Positions 1-8,456 of a stretch of 37,561 nt of DNA are shown piece by piece; positions within the stretch are counted from its first letter, which is position 1, and the number at the start of each line of letters is the position of its first letter. The notes beneath the pieces were generated by a model. The model searched no databases and had not been told where the DNA came from. It saw nothing but the letters and a program-made list of their open reading frames with translations. Origin of the DNA: Lachnospiraceae bacterium (GTDB lineage: Bacteria > Bacillota > Clostridia > Lachnospirales > Lachnospiraceae); NCBI GenBank assembly GCA_017622505.1, contig JAGAQZ010000115.1, positions 1-37,561 of the forward strand, in the 5' to 3' direction. The translations under genes and the position numbers were made by a program.

Positions 1-265
1 CACCAAGGTAAGAACCGCCGATACCAACAACCAAGAGAACTTCTGAATCGTTCTGAATCTTCTCTGCTGCCTTCTTAATTCTTGCAAACTCTTCCTTGTC
101 ATAGTCTACGGGAAGATTGATCCAACCAAGGAAATCATTTCCTGCACCGGTCTTAGAAACCAGTAATTCTTTTGCGTCAAGTGTAAGCTTCTTCATCAGT
201 TCCATTTCATTAACGCTGATAAAGGGTGCTGCTTTGGAATAATCAAATGCTACTTTTTTACTCAT
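1..265 (-). CDS. pgi: Glucose-6-phosphate isomerase, N-terminal part (cut by window edge)
   Basis: Only the first 88 codons are in the window. The enzyme interconverts glucose 6-phosphate and fructose 6-phosphate in the cytoplasm (glycolysis/gluconeogenesis). The translated start is [15 protein letters not shown] and the visible part ends in [10 protein letters not shown], the glycine-rich sugar-phosphate-binding motif typical of bacterial Pgi. The ATG at 263-265 is preceded by an AAGGAGA ribosome site at a normal distance, and a good vegetative promoter lies just upstream (289-317), so this is the first gene of its transcript. The rest of the gene, including the catalytic residues, is outside the window. 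Confidence 0.93.
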   Translation of the reverse strand, partial: MSKKVAFDYSKAAPFISVNEMELMKKLTLDAKELLVSKTGAGNDFLGWINLPVDYDKEEFARIKKAAEKIQNDSEVLLVVGIGGSYLG

Positions 266-288
266 GTGATTTTCTCCTTTTTATCCTT

Positions 289-317
289 TATTTATTGAAA
301 CATTTATAAAATGTCAA
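289..317 (-). promoter_or_regulatory. Vegetative (sigma-A type) promoter of pgi
   Basis: On the minus strand a perfect TTGACA (plus positions 312-317) is followed after exactly 17 bases by TAAATA (289-294). The predicted transcript start is about 20 bases upstream of the pgi ATG, which leaves room for the AAGGAGA ribosome site. No operator-like dyad was seen. Confidence 0.75.
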
Positions 318-353
318 GTTCCTTGTAAAGTGTAGCAAAAATAAGGCCTTTTT

Positions 354-986
354 TCAAGATAAAAATTCCTGTAGCAGCTGTTCTAACTCTTGTCTTTCCT
401 TTCGTCCGAATTTCGGCGCTTCATTCTCCATCAGCGGTGCATCCATAATTTCTTTGGCAATCCGCTCTTTTGGCAAAACTTTTAACCGGCTTACCATATG
501 ATTTTCTAAATAATCGATTATGTTGATTTTCAGGACTTCTTTCTTTCCTTTGACGTCTACCAAGGAAGAGATGCTAAAGTAGGCATATAAACCAAACAGA
601 CTGACAATATAGTAAGGAAACAATTGAACTACATAGTCCCCCGCCGTGATGCGACGATAGATACCCACTCCGCACAACAGTACGGACAGAAGCATCATTT
701 GTCCCGAAAAAGCTGACAACCCAGGCAAGGTAAGAAAGCCTATTTTCATTCGGTTTATAAACTTGTCCACAAAAATCGGTATATTGGAAACACCTCCGTT
801 TAATTCAAAACAATTAGCAAATTTCAGCTTACATTGTTTCAAAAGTTTATTATCTGTTGCCGACATATTATCGGTTTCCTGTATCATACTTTGATATAGT
901 ACCCCTGCCACAATCTGGCATATTATGCTTAATGTAATAAGAAAAATCGATAGTTTAATAAAAATATCATTTTCTAATAATTCCAT
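354..986 (-). CDS. Membrane protein of unknown function (210 aa)
   Basis: I do not recognise a family. The protein starts with a hydrophobic helix (about residues 9-30), then a soluble stretch of about 60 residues with two Cys (QCKLKFANC), then two or three further hydrophobic segments (about 85-105, 118-140). It ends in a charged, Lys/Glu-rich cytoplasmic tail with predicted helical character. It resembles a small multi-pass inner-membrane protein with a long soluble C-terminus. It is divergent from the TSCPD gene and lies directly upstream of pgi on the same strand, but pgi has its own promoter, so an operon is not required. The function is unknown. Confidence 0.7.
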   Translation of the reverse strand: MELLENDIFIKLSIFLITLSIICQIVAGVLYQSMIQETDNMSATDNKLLKQCKLKFANCFELNGGVSNIPIFVDKFINRMKIGFLTLPGLSAFSGQMMLLSVLLCGVGIYRRITAGDYVVQLFPYYIVSLFGLYAYFSISSLVDVKGKKEVLKINIIDYLENHMVSRLKVLPKERIAKEIMDAPLMENEAPKFGRKERQELEQLLQEFLS

Positions 987-1097
987 ACCGTCCTCCGTTT
1001 CATTTTAGTAATTTAGGGAATAGTAACAGTATAGAAAAAACTTTTTTTCGAAACAAGAGAGAATCCCTTTGTTTTTATCGACAAAATCCTCTTTCAT

Positions 1098-1140
1098 TTT
1101 CCACGAAACAGTGGAAATCGACGTTTTTTTCTGTTATAAT
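1098..1140 (+). promoter_or_regulatory. Candidate promoter and inverted repeat upstream of the TSCPD gene
   Basis: A perfect TATAAT lies at 1135-1140, about 40 bases before the ATG at 1181. No convincing -35 box stands 17 bases upstream. Instead that place holds a perfect 7-bp inverted repeat, TTTCCAC-GAAACA-GTGGAAA (1098-1117). The dyad could be an operator or activator site that makes up for the weak -35. This is an inference from position only. Confidence 0.4.
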
Positions 1141-1180
1141 CCTTTTTAATATAGATAAAAAAGCAGAATGAGGTGAAATT

Positions 1181-1423
1181 ATGCGATATATTCCCAAAGA
1201 CGTCTGTTCCCAGGCAATTGACATTGAATTAGACGGCAATATTATAAAACACGTTCAGTTTACCGGCGGTTGCCACGGCAATTTGCAGGGTATTGCACGA
1301 TTGGTGGAAGGAATGGAGGCAGAAGATGCCATTGCCAAAATCCGCGGTATCCGTTGCGGTTTCAAAAGCACCTCTTGCCCTGATCAGCTTGCAAATGCTT
1401 TGGAAGCAGCGTTGAATCAGTAA
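1181..1423 (+). CDS. TSCPD-domain protein, TIGR03905 family (80 aa)
   Basis: This is a short stand-alone TSCPD domain, named after a motif found in the C-terminus of some vitamin-B12-dependent ribonucleotide reductases. The motif TSCPDQLANAL is visible at about residues 63-73, together with the upstream Cys in GGCHGN (about 29-34) and RCGFK, so the domain appears complete. The family is probably nucleic-acid or metal binding through its conserved cysteines; the exact role is unknown. The start ATG has a GAGGTGAAATT ribosome site. The gene stands alone between a divergent membrane-protein gene and murG. Confidence 0.88.
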   Translation: MRYIPKDVCSQAIDIELDGNIIKHVQFTGGCHGNLQGIARLVEGMEAEDAIAKIRGIRCGFKSTSCPDQLANALEAALNQ

Positions 1424-1561
1424 AACAGCTTTAACGCTTTTATAATCCATAATTTATTATAATAAATATCAAATATTATTGTATTAAAAATATAACACCT
1501 TACCTTAATCAATAATATCTTAAACTATAAGATAACAATACTTCACTCCGGAGGTCGTTTT

Positions 1562-2635
1562 ATGAAACGCATCGTTCTTACAGGTGGTGGCACAGCCGGT
1601 CACGTAACACCGAATATTGCACTTTTACCGAAATTAAAAGAATTGGGATATGATATTCATTACATTGGTTCACATGACGGAATCGAGAAAAAATTAATTA
1701 CTGATTTTGAAATTCCGTACTATGGTGTTTCAACCGGTAAGTTAAGAAGATATCTTGCACTGAAGAATATTTCTGACCCCTTCCGCGTTATGAAAGGCTA
1801 TGGTGAAGCAAAGAAACTCCTGAAAGAATTAAAACCGGATGTAATTTTCTCAAAAGGCGGTTTTGTAAGCGTACCTGTTGTACGTGCAGCAGCATCTTTA
1901 AAGATTCCATGCATTATTCATGAATCAGATATGACACCGGGATTGGCAAATAAACTCTGTATCCCCGTTGCATCCAAGGTTTGCTGTAACTTCCCGGAAA
2001 CCTTAACAAATCTTCCGGAAGAGAAGGCGGTTTTAACAGGATCACCTATCAGAAGCGAATTAATGCGCGGTGATAAAGTGGCAGCCTTGAATTTATGTAA
2101 ATTTACCTCTAATCTTCCTGTTATTATGGTAATCGGCGGAAGTTCAGGTTCAGTTGCCATTAATAAAGCAGTACGTGCCGCCTTACCTAAACTGTTAGAA
2201 GACTTCCAGGTTGTTCATATTTGCGGAACAGACCGAGTGGATAATCTCCTCTTAAACCAAAAGGGATATGCACAGTTTGAATATTTAAAGAGCGAATTAA
2301 AAGATGTACTTTCCATGGCAGATATCGTAATTTCCAGAGCTGGGGCAAATGCTATTTGTGAGCTTTTGGCATTGAAGAAGCCAAATCTTTTAATTCCCCT
2401 TCCTGCTGCAAGCAGTCGCGGTGATCAGATACTGAATGCGAAATCCTTTGAATCGCAAGGTTTTTCACTTGTATTGGATGAAGATGATTTAGACGAAAGC
2501 ACTTTAGTTGAAAAAGTTTATGAACTTTACTGTAATCGCAAGACCTACATTGAAACAATGTCTCAAAGTTCACAGTTAAATGCAGTTGATAAAGTAATAA
2601 GCTTAATTGAAGACGCTGTTATTAACAGACCATAA
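1562..2635 (+). CDS. murG: MurG, UDP-GlcNAc:lipid I N-acetylglucosaminyltransferase (357 aa)
   Basis: MurG transfers GlcNAc from UDP-GlcNAc to undecaprenyl-pyrophosphoryl-MurNAc-pentapeptide (lipid I), giving lipid II on the inner face of the membrane. The N-terminal GGGTAGHVTPNIAL loop (about residues 8-21), the central GGSSGS loop (about 192-197) and the C-terminal SRAGANAICELLAL / SSRGDQ donor-binding motifs are all present, and the length is normal for the GT28 family. The ATG has a strong GGAGGT ribosome site. The gene is not in a dcw cluster here; it stands between a TSCPD gene and a BioY transporter gene, an arrangement seen when murG has moved out of the division cluster. The 138 bases upstream are very AT-rich and contain no clear promoter that I can defend. 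Confidence 0.96.
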   Translation: MKRIVLTGGGTAGHVTPNIALLPKLKELGYDIHYIGSHDGIEKKLITDFEIPYYGVSTGKLRRYLALKNISDPFRVMKGYGEAKKLLKELKPDVIFSKGGFVSVPVVRAAASLKIPCIIHESDMTPGLANKLCIPVASKVCCNFPETLTNLPEEKAVLTGSPIRSELMRGDKVAALNLCKFTSNLPVIMVIGGSSGSVAINKAVRAALPKLLEDFQVVHICGTDRVDNLLLNQKGYAQFEYLKSELKDVLSMADIVISRAGANAICELLALKKPNLLIPLPAASSRGDQILNAKSFESQGFSLVLDEDDLDESTLVEKVYELYCNRKTYIETMSQSSQLNAVDKVISLIEDAVINRP

Positions 2636-2656
2636 AATAATGAAAGGAGCATACAT

Positions 2657-3241
2657 ATGAACCATACCAAGGAAACCGGACACTTACGTATCCTTTCTAT
2701 GGTTTATTGCTCACTTTTTACAGTTATCATTGCCCTTTGTTCCTACATTACAATTCCTACCGTAATTCCTTTTACTCTTCAGACGTTGGGAGTATTTATT
2801 ACCTTAGAATTGTTAGGTGGGAAGAAGGGCACTTTTTCTATCCTTTTGTATATCCTTCTTGGCGCAATCGGCGTTCCCGTATTCTCCGGTTTTCGCGGTG
2901 GCATCAGTGTCCTTTTAAGCAATACCGGAGGATATATTGTCGGCTTTGTTTTGTTGGCACTGATTTATTGGTTATTCACCACACTTCTCGGCCAACGTCT
3001 TTACGCACGAATCATCGGTATGATACTCGGTCTTATAGCTTGTTATATCTTCGGAACTGCCTGGTTTCTTTTTGCCTATTCTGACATAAAAAACATGTCC
3101 GAAATGATTCCGGTTCTACAAATTTGTATTCTTCCCTTCATCATTCCGGACATTGCCAAAATGTTCTTATCCATAGGTTTTAGAAAAATGATTTATCCGG
3201 CTCTTCCGGAACAATTGAAAACTTCTAAAACCAAATCGTAA
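2657..3241 (+). CDS. bioY: BioY-type biotin transporter substrate-binding subunit (194 aa)
   Basis: This is an S-component of an energy-coupling-factor (ECF) transporter that binds biotin in the membrane, either with the shared EcfAAT module or alone. The protein has about six hydrophobic helices and the BioY-type features: an early TIPTVIPFTLQTLGVF stretch (about residues 33-48), LLGGKKGT, and the glycine-rich GAIGVPVFSGFRGG segment (about 68-81). The length is typical. The start follows an AAAGGAG ribosome site 21 bases after murG, so the two are probably co-transcribed. No biotin-synthesis genes or BirA operator are visible nearby. Confidence 0.92.
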   Translation: MNHTKETGHLRILSMVYCSLFTVIIALCSYITIPTVIPFTLQTLGVFITLELLGGKKGTFSILLYILLGAIGVPVFSGFRGGISVLLSNTGGYIVGFVLLALIYWLFTTLLGQRLYARIIGMILGLIACYIFGTAWFLFAYSDIKNMSEMIPVLQICILPFIIPDIAKMFLSIGFRKMIYPALPEQLKTSKTKS

Positions 3242-3261
3242 TATACTTATAAAAGCGTGGC

Positions 3262-4209
3262 TTATTTCACTACGCAATCGTGCAATAAATCTACCCAATT
3301 CTTAATTACTTCTGCTTCTTTTTCTGCTTCTTTTCTGCAAGCATTTTCTTTCACGGCTTTATAGACAGGCGCTTCCATTGCGTCTTTCTTTCTCTTAATA
3401 ATCAAATATACTTTCTTCTTATCAAAAAAAGCTGCAATCGGTCCGCCACCTGAAAATCTGCTAATTTTACGCATTAATTCTTTATCAATAAAAGATGACG
3501 CAATTTCCTGTTCTGCAGTGTATACAACGAATTCTTTATTAAACTTCTCATCATCCGTTACATATTCCTGATAACCTTCCGGCATCTCATACAATTGCTT
3601 ACCAATTTTAAAATCTCTCTGTATAATCTGCACTTCGCCATCCAACTCAGTTCTGTTAGAACAGGCAATCAATACGCAATCCGAAACTTTACGGCTCTTT
3701 TTATAAGATAATTCCATATCATAGCGAAGAAAATCCACACCTTTATAAGTTCCTTCGATACAATCATTGGCGTTCGCCGAACGCGCCTTTCGAATCATAG
3801 AGCACTCGCTAATTTCTTTAATGGAAATGCGGTCCTTTGCCTTATAATCTGCCTTCGGAAGCTCTGCATTGATTTTTTCCTGAAGGAATACATTCTTGTA
3901 CTCTGCATTATATGCCTTAAATTTGGAAGACATTTTGAAAAGCAACGGAAGAATGTATAAACAAAACGGAATCGCCAACAAGAAAACACAAGCCACAATG
4001 ACACGAAGCAAGCCGTCATCAAATACAATCTTCATATATGCCATATAAATAAACGCAATTGCAAGTATTATTACAACAACCGTAATCAACTTCCACAAAA
4101 GGTCAGCATTACGATATTTCTTACGCAATTCATTTAACTTCTCAACCTGAGTCAACTCAACCGCTATAGTTGCAGTTCCTTCTTCAAGCACATTCTTTTC
4201 GGGATCCAT
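3262..4209 (-). CDS. DUF3137-like membrane protein (315 aa)
   Basis: The protein has two adjacent transmembrane helices (about residues 39-58 and 66-88) after a charged N-terminus, then a large cytoplasmic domain of about 220 residues. The pattern of that domain (IEGTYKGVDF segment, a central basic QRDFKIGKQLYE stretch, then an EFVVYTAEQEIA...ELMRKI segment and a YLIIKRKK strand) resembles DUF3137 proteins; this is a family-level resemblance judged by eye. The longer reading frame begins at a GTG inside the ribosome site; the ATG at 4207-4209 has GGAGG five bases upstream and is preferred. It is convergent with bioY and last in the group starting at the rhomboid gene. Function unknown. Confidence 0.65.
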   Translation of the reverse strand: MDPEKNVLEEGTATIAVELTQVEKLNELRKKYRNADLLWKLITVVVIILAIAFIYMAYMKIVFDDGLLRVIVACVFLLAIPFCLYILPLLFKMSSKFKAYNAEYKNVFLQEKINAELPKADYKAKDRISIKEISECSMIRKARSANANDCIEGTYKGVDFLRYDMELSYKKSRKVSDCVLIACSNRTELDGEVQIIQRDFKIGKQLYEMPEGYQEYVTDDEKFNKEFVVYTAEQEIASSFIDKELMRKISRFSGGGPIAAFFDKKKVYLIIKRKKDAMEAPVYKAVKENACRKEAEKEAEVIKNWVDLLHDCVVK

Positions 4210-4260
4210 CTCTTCCTCCACAACTTGAAATAAATCTTTATTACACCGTAAATCTTATAC

Positions 4261-4671
4261 CTACTTTGTTAAAATACTATGAACTTCCTTTAACTCGTCT
4301 GCAGTAGGCGAAGTAGGGTTCCATTGAATCTTCTGATTATCACCAATATATCTGGGAATAAGGTGATAGTGAAAATGAAATACCGTCTGACCTGCGCATT
4401 CATTATTGTTCTGAACCAGATTAAAACCATCACAGCCTAACTTCTCAGTCATCATAGTTGCCATTTTCTTTGCAAGCACCATAACATCTGCTGCCCAATC
4501 CTCCGGCAACTCATAAATATTTGCAAAATGCTCCTTAGGAAGAATCAATGCATGTCCCTTAGTCGCAGGACTCATATCAAGAATCACCCGAAATCTCTCA
4601 TCTTCATAAATTGAATTTGTAGGAATCTCACCATTGGCTATTTTACAAAAAATACAATCATCTTTTTTCAT
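4261..4671 (-). CDS. HIT-family nucleotide hydrolase/transferase (136 aa)
   Basis: Histidine-triad proteins of the Hint branch hydrolyse adenosine phosphoramidates and related nucleotide conjugates in the cytoplasm. The N-terminus carries the CIFCKIANGEIP zinc-binding-type motif (Cys6, Cys9), and the active site reads TVFHFHYHLIPRY (about residues 94-106), which matches the histidine triad H-x-H-x-H. The length is typical. The start is preceded by an AGAGG ribosome site. It lies 26 bases downstream of the flavodoxin-SCP2 gene in the same direction, so it is probably in the same transcript, although no functional link is known. Confidence 0.93.
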   Translation of the reverse strand: MKKDDCIFCKIANGEIPTNSIYEDERFRVILDMSPATKGHALILPKEHFANIYELPEDWAADVMVLAKKMATMMTEKLGCDGFNLVQNNNECAGQTVFHFHYHLIPRYIGDNQKIQWNPTSPTADELKEVHSILTK

Positions 4672-4697
4672 CTTCTATACCTCTTTTAATTTATATT

Positions 4698-5720
4698 TTA
4701 TACGAACATTCCATCGTCGGTTATATTGCCCGAAAAAGGAAAAATGTGGTCCATATTGCGAAGGAGCTTGAAGTCTCCCTTCATTGTCATATTTCCACTC
4801 ATAAAAGCATTCTGGAATGTAGTTTTGCCCGCAATAATGCTCTCGATTACACTTTCTTCTGTCTGCAATTCAACATCAGCATATTCGGAAGTTCCGTAAA
4901 AACATTCCAACTTAGCATTCTGGATACGAAGAATCATGGGTTTGTTGTAGTTCTTGATTACAACGCGGAAAATCGCATTGAATCCCGGTTGCGGTGTGAA
5001 ACGTGCCTTAAAATCACCGATAAAGCTTTGCTTCTCGTCCGTCTCCCTATTCTCCATCATATCCTTAAACATATTGGTTAATTCTTTAATATCCTCTTTC
5101 TGCTGCTGTACATAATTATCGTCAGAAGCATACATAGACAACTGTTCTGTCTCCTGGGGTGTCAGGGCTATATTCTGCGTAAAAGAAACCTTCTGCTTAA
5201 CAGCCTGATTACTTGCAGGAAAACTAGTCAGTTTCTGGTTAATGGTTCTGTACATATTCTCTGCTTTTTTTTCAATCAGACGGTCATATTCTTCCTTACA
5301 TTCCAACATAGAGATTTCCGGAATATATCCGCAAATACCGCTACAGGGACGACCACCGAGAATTTCCCAAGCAGTAGCCAAAGTAAGCTTACCGTCGCGC
5401 TCGCCATAGGTTGTACTCATTACAACGGGGCACATATAAATCTGCGCCAATTTCTCTTTATCCGCATAGAGCCAGCAAGCATCCAAAAACGACTGCATAT
5501 AACCACCGATTCCATACCATTCCACAGTACTGGCAAGAATGATACCATCCGCGTCTTTTAATGTATTGGGTAAGGTTGTAATGGAATTCTTGCTTTCATA
5601 TAAATCATAGCGCTCCACCGTTACATTTAACTCCTCCAACACGCTTGCCATTTTATTAATCACATATAACGTAGGATCTCCGATTAATCCTCTTCCGCCG
5701 TAATAAATATTAACTTTCAT
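4698..5720 (-). CDS. Flavodoxin-like / NAD(P)H-oxidoreductase domain fused to an SCP2 sterol-carrier domain (340 aa)
   Basis: The N-terminal about 170 residues look like an FMN-binding NADPH-dependent FMN reductase/flavodoxin fold: an early beta strand with YYGGRGLIGDP, then DADGIILASTVEWYGIGGYMQ (about 54-74), and an STTYGERDGK loop (about 102-111). A linker of about 60 polar residues follows. The C-terminal about 110 residues (KARFTPQPGFNAIFRVVIKN to the end, including AGKTTFQNAFMSGNMTMKGD) match the SCP2 sterol-transfer/lipid-binding fold. The combination suggests a redox enzyme coupled to binding of a hydrophobic ligand, but substrate and cofactor are inference. It overlaps the upstream rhomboid gene by 11 bases, which argues for translational coupling. 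Confidence 0.75.
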   Translation of the reverse strand: MKVNIYYGGRGLIGDPTLYVINKMASVLEELNVTVERYDLYESKNSITTLPNTLKDADGIILASTVEWYGIGGYMQSFLDACWLYADKEKLAQIYMCPVVMSTTYGERDGKLTLATAWEILGGRPCSGICGYIPEISMLECKEEYDRLIEKKAENMYRTINQKLTSFPASNQAVKQKVSFTQNIALTPQETEQLSMYASDDNYVQQQKEDIKELTNMFKDMMENRETDEKQSFIGDFKARFTPQPGFNAIFRVVIKNYNKPMILRIQNAKLECFYGTSEYADVELQTEESVIESIIAGKTTFQNAFMSGNMTMKGDFKLLRNMDHIFPFSGNITDDGMFV

Positions 5721-6801
5721 GTTTTTTCATCCTCTTCTTTCTGAGCTGATTAAAATACCATGTCATTCCGATAATTGCACCCATACAAAGTCCGCTTACA
5801 TGAGCCTCGTAATCAATTCCTGCGGTTCGTGAATCTACATACAAACTGACACCAATACACAATATTACTAACAACAATCGCTGTATCGTAAAAAAATTGA
5901 TACGTCGCCAATTAATGGTTGTAAGTTCCGTAACCAATGCAATCCCGAATATACCATAGACTGCACCGCTGGCACCAATGCTGTTCGCATCCATTCCGCT
6001 GAAATACTTCGCTCCCAGCGAAATCAGTCCGGCAACAATTCCGCATATGAAATATGACGTCGCAAACTGCCATCTTCCAATACGCTGCTCTACCATATTT
6101 CCTAACAAATATAATATGAGCATATTGTTAAAAATGTGTGTGATATCACCATGCAAAAACATAGATGTTAGAATACGGTACCACTGTCCGTCTCCTATCA
6201 CGGTTGCAACACTCATTCCACCTACATTATACAACAATTCGCCCGTTGCTGTACATACAATATATACCACAATATTGATTGCAACCAATACGTATGCAAC
6301 CCAGGGAGCATAGATGGTTTGAAGCAATTTCCTTTCCTGTTCTTTTAACTCAGTCAAAACCTTCTCTTTGGTTTCTTCTATCTCTCTCGATGCCGCTTCG
6401 GGCGCCGCTAAAAACTTCTCAAAAGAAGCCCTCATCCCATAGAAATCTTCTACCTTATCCTCACCGATTACCAGCTGTTTCTCAGCGCGATTGATTACCC
6501 AGGCATATCTGTCCTCGTGGCATACTTCCAGTGCATGCTCCGGATTATCCGAAATAATCACGGTCAGAATGTGCATTTCTGTAATGCCGTTCTTCTCCAA
6601 AAGTTTACCCGCGCTCTCGTAAACGCCGTTGTATCTTTCAGTCGTAAAAGTAGAACCTTCCTCTAACTCCATAACGTAAATTACACTTACGTGTCTATAT
6701 TCTTTTTTCAAAAAAACCAGAAATTCCGGCAAATTGGAAGTAACGGTTGTATAGCCTTCCAATGCCAAAAAAGCCTTCAGTTGTTCTTTCATTTTCATCA
6801 T
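5710..6801 (-). CDS. Rhomboid-family intramembrane serine protease with a soluble N-terminal domain (363 aa)
   Basis: Rhomboids cut transmembrane helices within the membrane. The first about 150 residues are soluble and not recognised (they include SVIYVMELEEGSTFTTE), followed by a Lys/Glu-rich linker and six or more hydrophobic helices from about residue 165. The catalytic dyad is visible: Ser in IGASGAVYGIFG (GxSG motif) and His in YEAHVSGLCMG. The N-loop HGDITHIFNNM is also typical. Three in-frame ATGs crowd the start after an ACGAGG ribosome site; the first is used here. It lies 43 bases downstream of the Tad-locus FHA gene in the same direction, so it may belong to the end of that operon and could process a pilus or surface protein. 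That substrate is only a guess. Confidence 0.9.
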   Translation of the reverse strand: MMKMKEQLKAFLALEGYTTVTSNLPEFLVFLKKEYRHVSVIYVMELEEGSTFTTERYNGVYESAGKLLEKNGITEMHILTVIISDNPEHALEVCHEDRYAWVINRAEKQLVIGEDKVEDFYGMRASFEKFLAAPEAASREIEETKEKVLTELKEQERKLLQTIYAPWVAYVLVAINIVVYIVCTATGELLYNVGGMSVATVIGDGQWYRILTSMFLHGDITHIFNNMLILYLLGNMVEQRIGRWQFATSYFICGIVAGLISLGAKYFSGMDANSIGASGAVYGIFGIALVTELTTINWRRINFFTIQRLLLVILCIGVSLYVDSRTAGIDYEAHVSGLCMGAIIGMTWYFNQLRKKRMKKHES

Positions 6802-6844
6802 CCTCGTACATATAAAATATACGATTTTTGTGAAGAAAAATCAA

Positions 6845-7972
6845 CTACTCATATATGTATCTTAAGTTACCGAATGTAATTTCATCACCTATCTTTAATT
6901 TTACGATTTCATTACTCTCCAACTCTAAATTGTTTATATATGAACCATTGGTGGAATTCAAGTCCTGCAAATATAATTCGCCGTTCTCTTCAAATATACG
7001 CGCATGCATACGACTAATGCTTTGATCCCATAAAACAATATCTGAACACTCTTCCATTTTCCCCAGTATACAAGGAAGTTTTTGCAAGGAAATATACTCC
7101 GCATCACTTTTTGATAAACTTCTAAGTCGTCGTGTCGCCTTTATACTTTGAACTCCCATAACTACCGTTTCACCTTTATAGTTTTCATATTCCTCCAATC
7201 CGTATGTTTCCCAATTAAGAGAATTGACCGTCTCAATTCTCTTTCCCCATTTATTCGTTTTTTCTTTACTAAAAATTCGTACTTTTGTATGTATTAATTC
7301 TTTAACCTTTTCCCATACCGTATTACTTTTCAAAGTGTCATTTCCACAATCCGCTTCCTTATACTGTACTGCAAGTTGCATATCCTGTTCGTATCCGAAA
7401 TCATGCTTTTGACATTTCAACGGTTCATACGTTTTATCACTTTCATATTCCTCAATTAACTTGTCCAATTCAGCTTTTGTCACCATTTCATTTCGCACCA
7501 ATTTGTAGAAATGATACACCATATCAACCGCCGTTCGCTCTCCGTGATCTACCCGATCAATTAGAAATTCTGCCAGCTTCCCCATACTACTTTCACTTTT
7601 ACGTTGCGGATAAAAAATCCACTCCGACTGTTTTGTCTCAGGATTGCAATAACAATACTCGGCATCAAATAAAATACATTCAAAACTTAATAAATATTTT
7701 TTTAACTCATCCATAAGTAACCGGATTGATAATAGTATTTTCCTAACATCTTCTGCAGTTAACTCCTTCTTTAAATATACCCGACTTAGCGGTTGTTTGG
7801 ACGTAATGTTATAATGCAATTCCGTCTGTCCATTAAATAGGTATCTTCGACAATCTAACAATCCTTTAATTTTGTTGTTGCAAATCATGTTCAGCTCATA
7901 AGTTGCTTTTTCTTCACAACCTAATATCAGATAATTACTATTCATATCCTTTTTATATCTAGCTTCCAACAT
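6845..7972 (-). CDS. DUF6382 plus FHA-domain protein of the Tad locus (375 aa)
   Basis: The N-terminal about 190 residues resemble DUF6382, a domain found with FHA domains in clostridial secretion or pilus loci. It is followed by a basic linker and a C-terminal forkhead-associated domain (about residues 290-375) with the hallmark SISRMHARI (Ser-Arg-x-x-His) and LNSTNGSYIN motifs that bind phosphothreonine. No membrane segment is seen. The start ATG lies 14 bases inside the 3' end of tadE and has a GGAGGGAATGG ribosome site, so it is translationally coupled to the pilus operon. It suggests phospho-dependent control of pilus assembly by a Ser/Thr kinase encoded elsewhere; no kinase gene is in this window. 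Confidence 0.85.
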   Translation of the reverse strand: MLEARYKKDMNSNYLILGCEEKATYELNMICNNKIKGLLDCRRYLFNGQTELHYNITSKQPLSRVYLKKELTAEDVRKILLSIRLLMDELKKYLLSFECILFDAEYCYCNPETKQSEWIFYPQRKSESSMGKLAEFLIDRVDHGERTAVDMVYHFYKLVRNEMVTKAELDKLIEEYESDKTYEPLKCQKHDFGYEQDMQLAVQYKEADCGNDTLKSNTVWEKVKELIHTKVRIFSKEKTNKWGKRIETVNSLNWETYGLEEYENYKGETVVMGVQSIKATRRLRSLSKSDAEYISLQKLPCILGKMEECSDIVLWDQSISRMHARIFEENGELYLQDLNSTNGSYINNLELESNEIVKLKIGDEITFGNLRYIYE

Positions 7973-8441
7973 CCATTCCCTCCTTCAGCGTAAACTCATT
8001 TACAATATTCTCAAGATTTTGTCCTTTTATGATTATTTCCGCCGGATTATATCTTGCTTCTTTTGCATATATTTCATAGTTCCATAACTCTTCAAACACT
8101 GTTCCTTTCGGCGATATTATTTCCGGAACATTTAATCTTCCATCTACCGTAATTTCAACTCTATCGGCCGATACTTCTATTTCAACTTCTGCATTTTTTA
8201 CCCCAACCAACGAATTTTCTAAATCTTTTAATACTACTCTACTGCATTCTTCTTTTATATATTCATTACTTTCACTCGAATAGTAAAACACCTGTGTTAC
8301 ACCTCTGTACGCGGCATTTTGCATAACACTGCGGTTATACATATACAAAACAAAAAAGAAAACTATTAAAATCACCATTAAAACAATCGGCATAATTAAT
8401 GCGGTCTCTACCGTAAAACTTCCTCTTTGATATTTTTTCAA
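7959..8441 (-). CDS. tadE: TadE-like pseudopilin (160 aa)
   Basis: TadE proteins are minor pilins or pseudopilins of Tad systems. The N-terminus KKYQRGSFTVETALIMPIVL is a short basic leader, a Gly, then SFTVE and a hydrophobic helix. A Gly followed by a glutamate at position +5 is the class of site cut by prepilin peptidases of the Flp type. About 125 soluble residues follow outside the membrane. The start is TTG at 8439-8441, supported by AAGGAGA eight bases upstream; no ATG is available in frame. It follows the second peptidase gene by 15 bases and overlaps the FHA gene by 14 bases. Confidence 0.85.
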   Translation of the reverse strand: MKKYQRGSFTVETALIMPIVLMVILIVFFFVLYMYNRSVMQNAAYRGVTQVFYYSSESNEYIKEECSRVVLKDLENSLVGVKNAEVEIEVSADRVEITVDGRLNVPEIISPKGTVFEELWNYEIYAKEARYNPAEIIIKGQNLENIVNEFTLKEGMDVGS

Positions 8442-8456
8442 TATAAAAATCTCCTT

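Noticed and set aside
1452-1467. Perfect 16-base AT palindrome upstream of murG
   Set aside because: It consists only of A and T in a very AT-rich region, so chance is a fair explanation; no nearby promoter box supports it.
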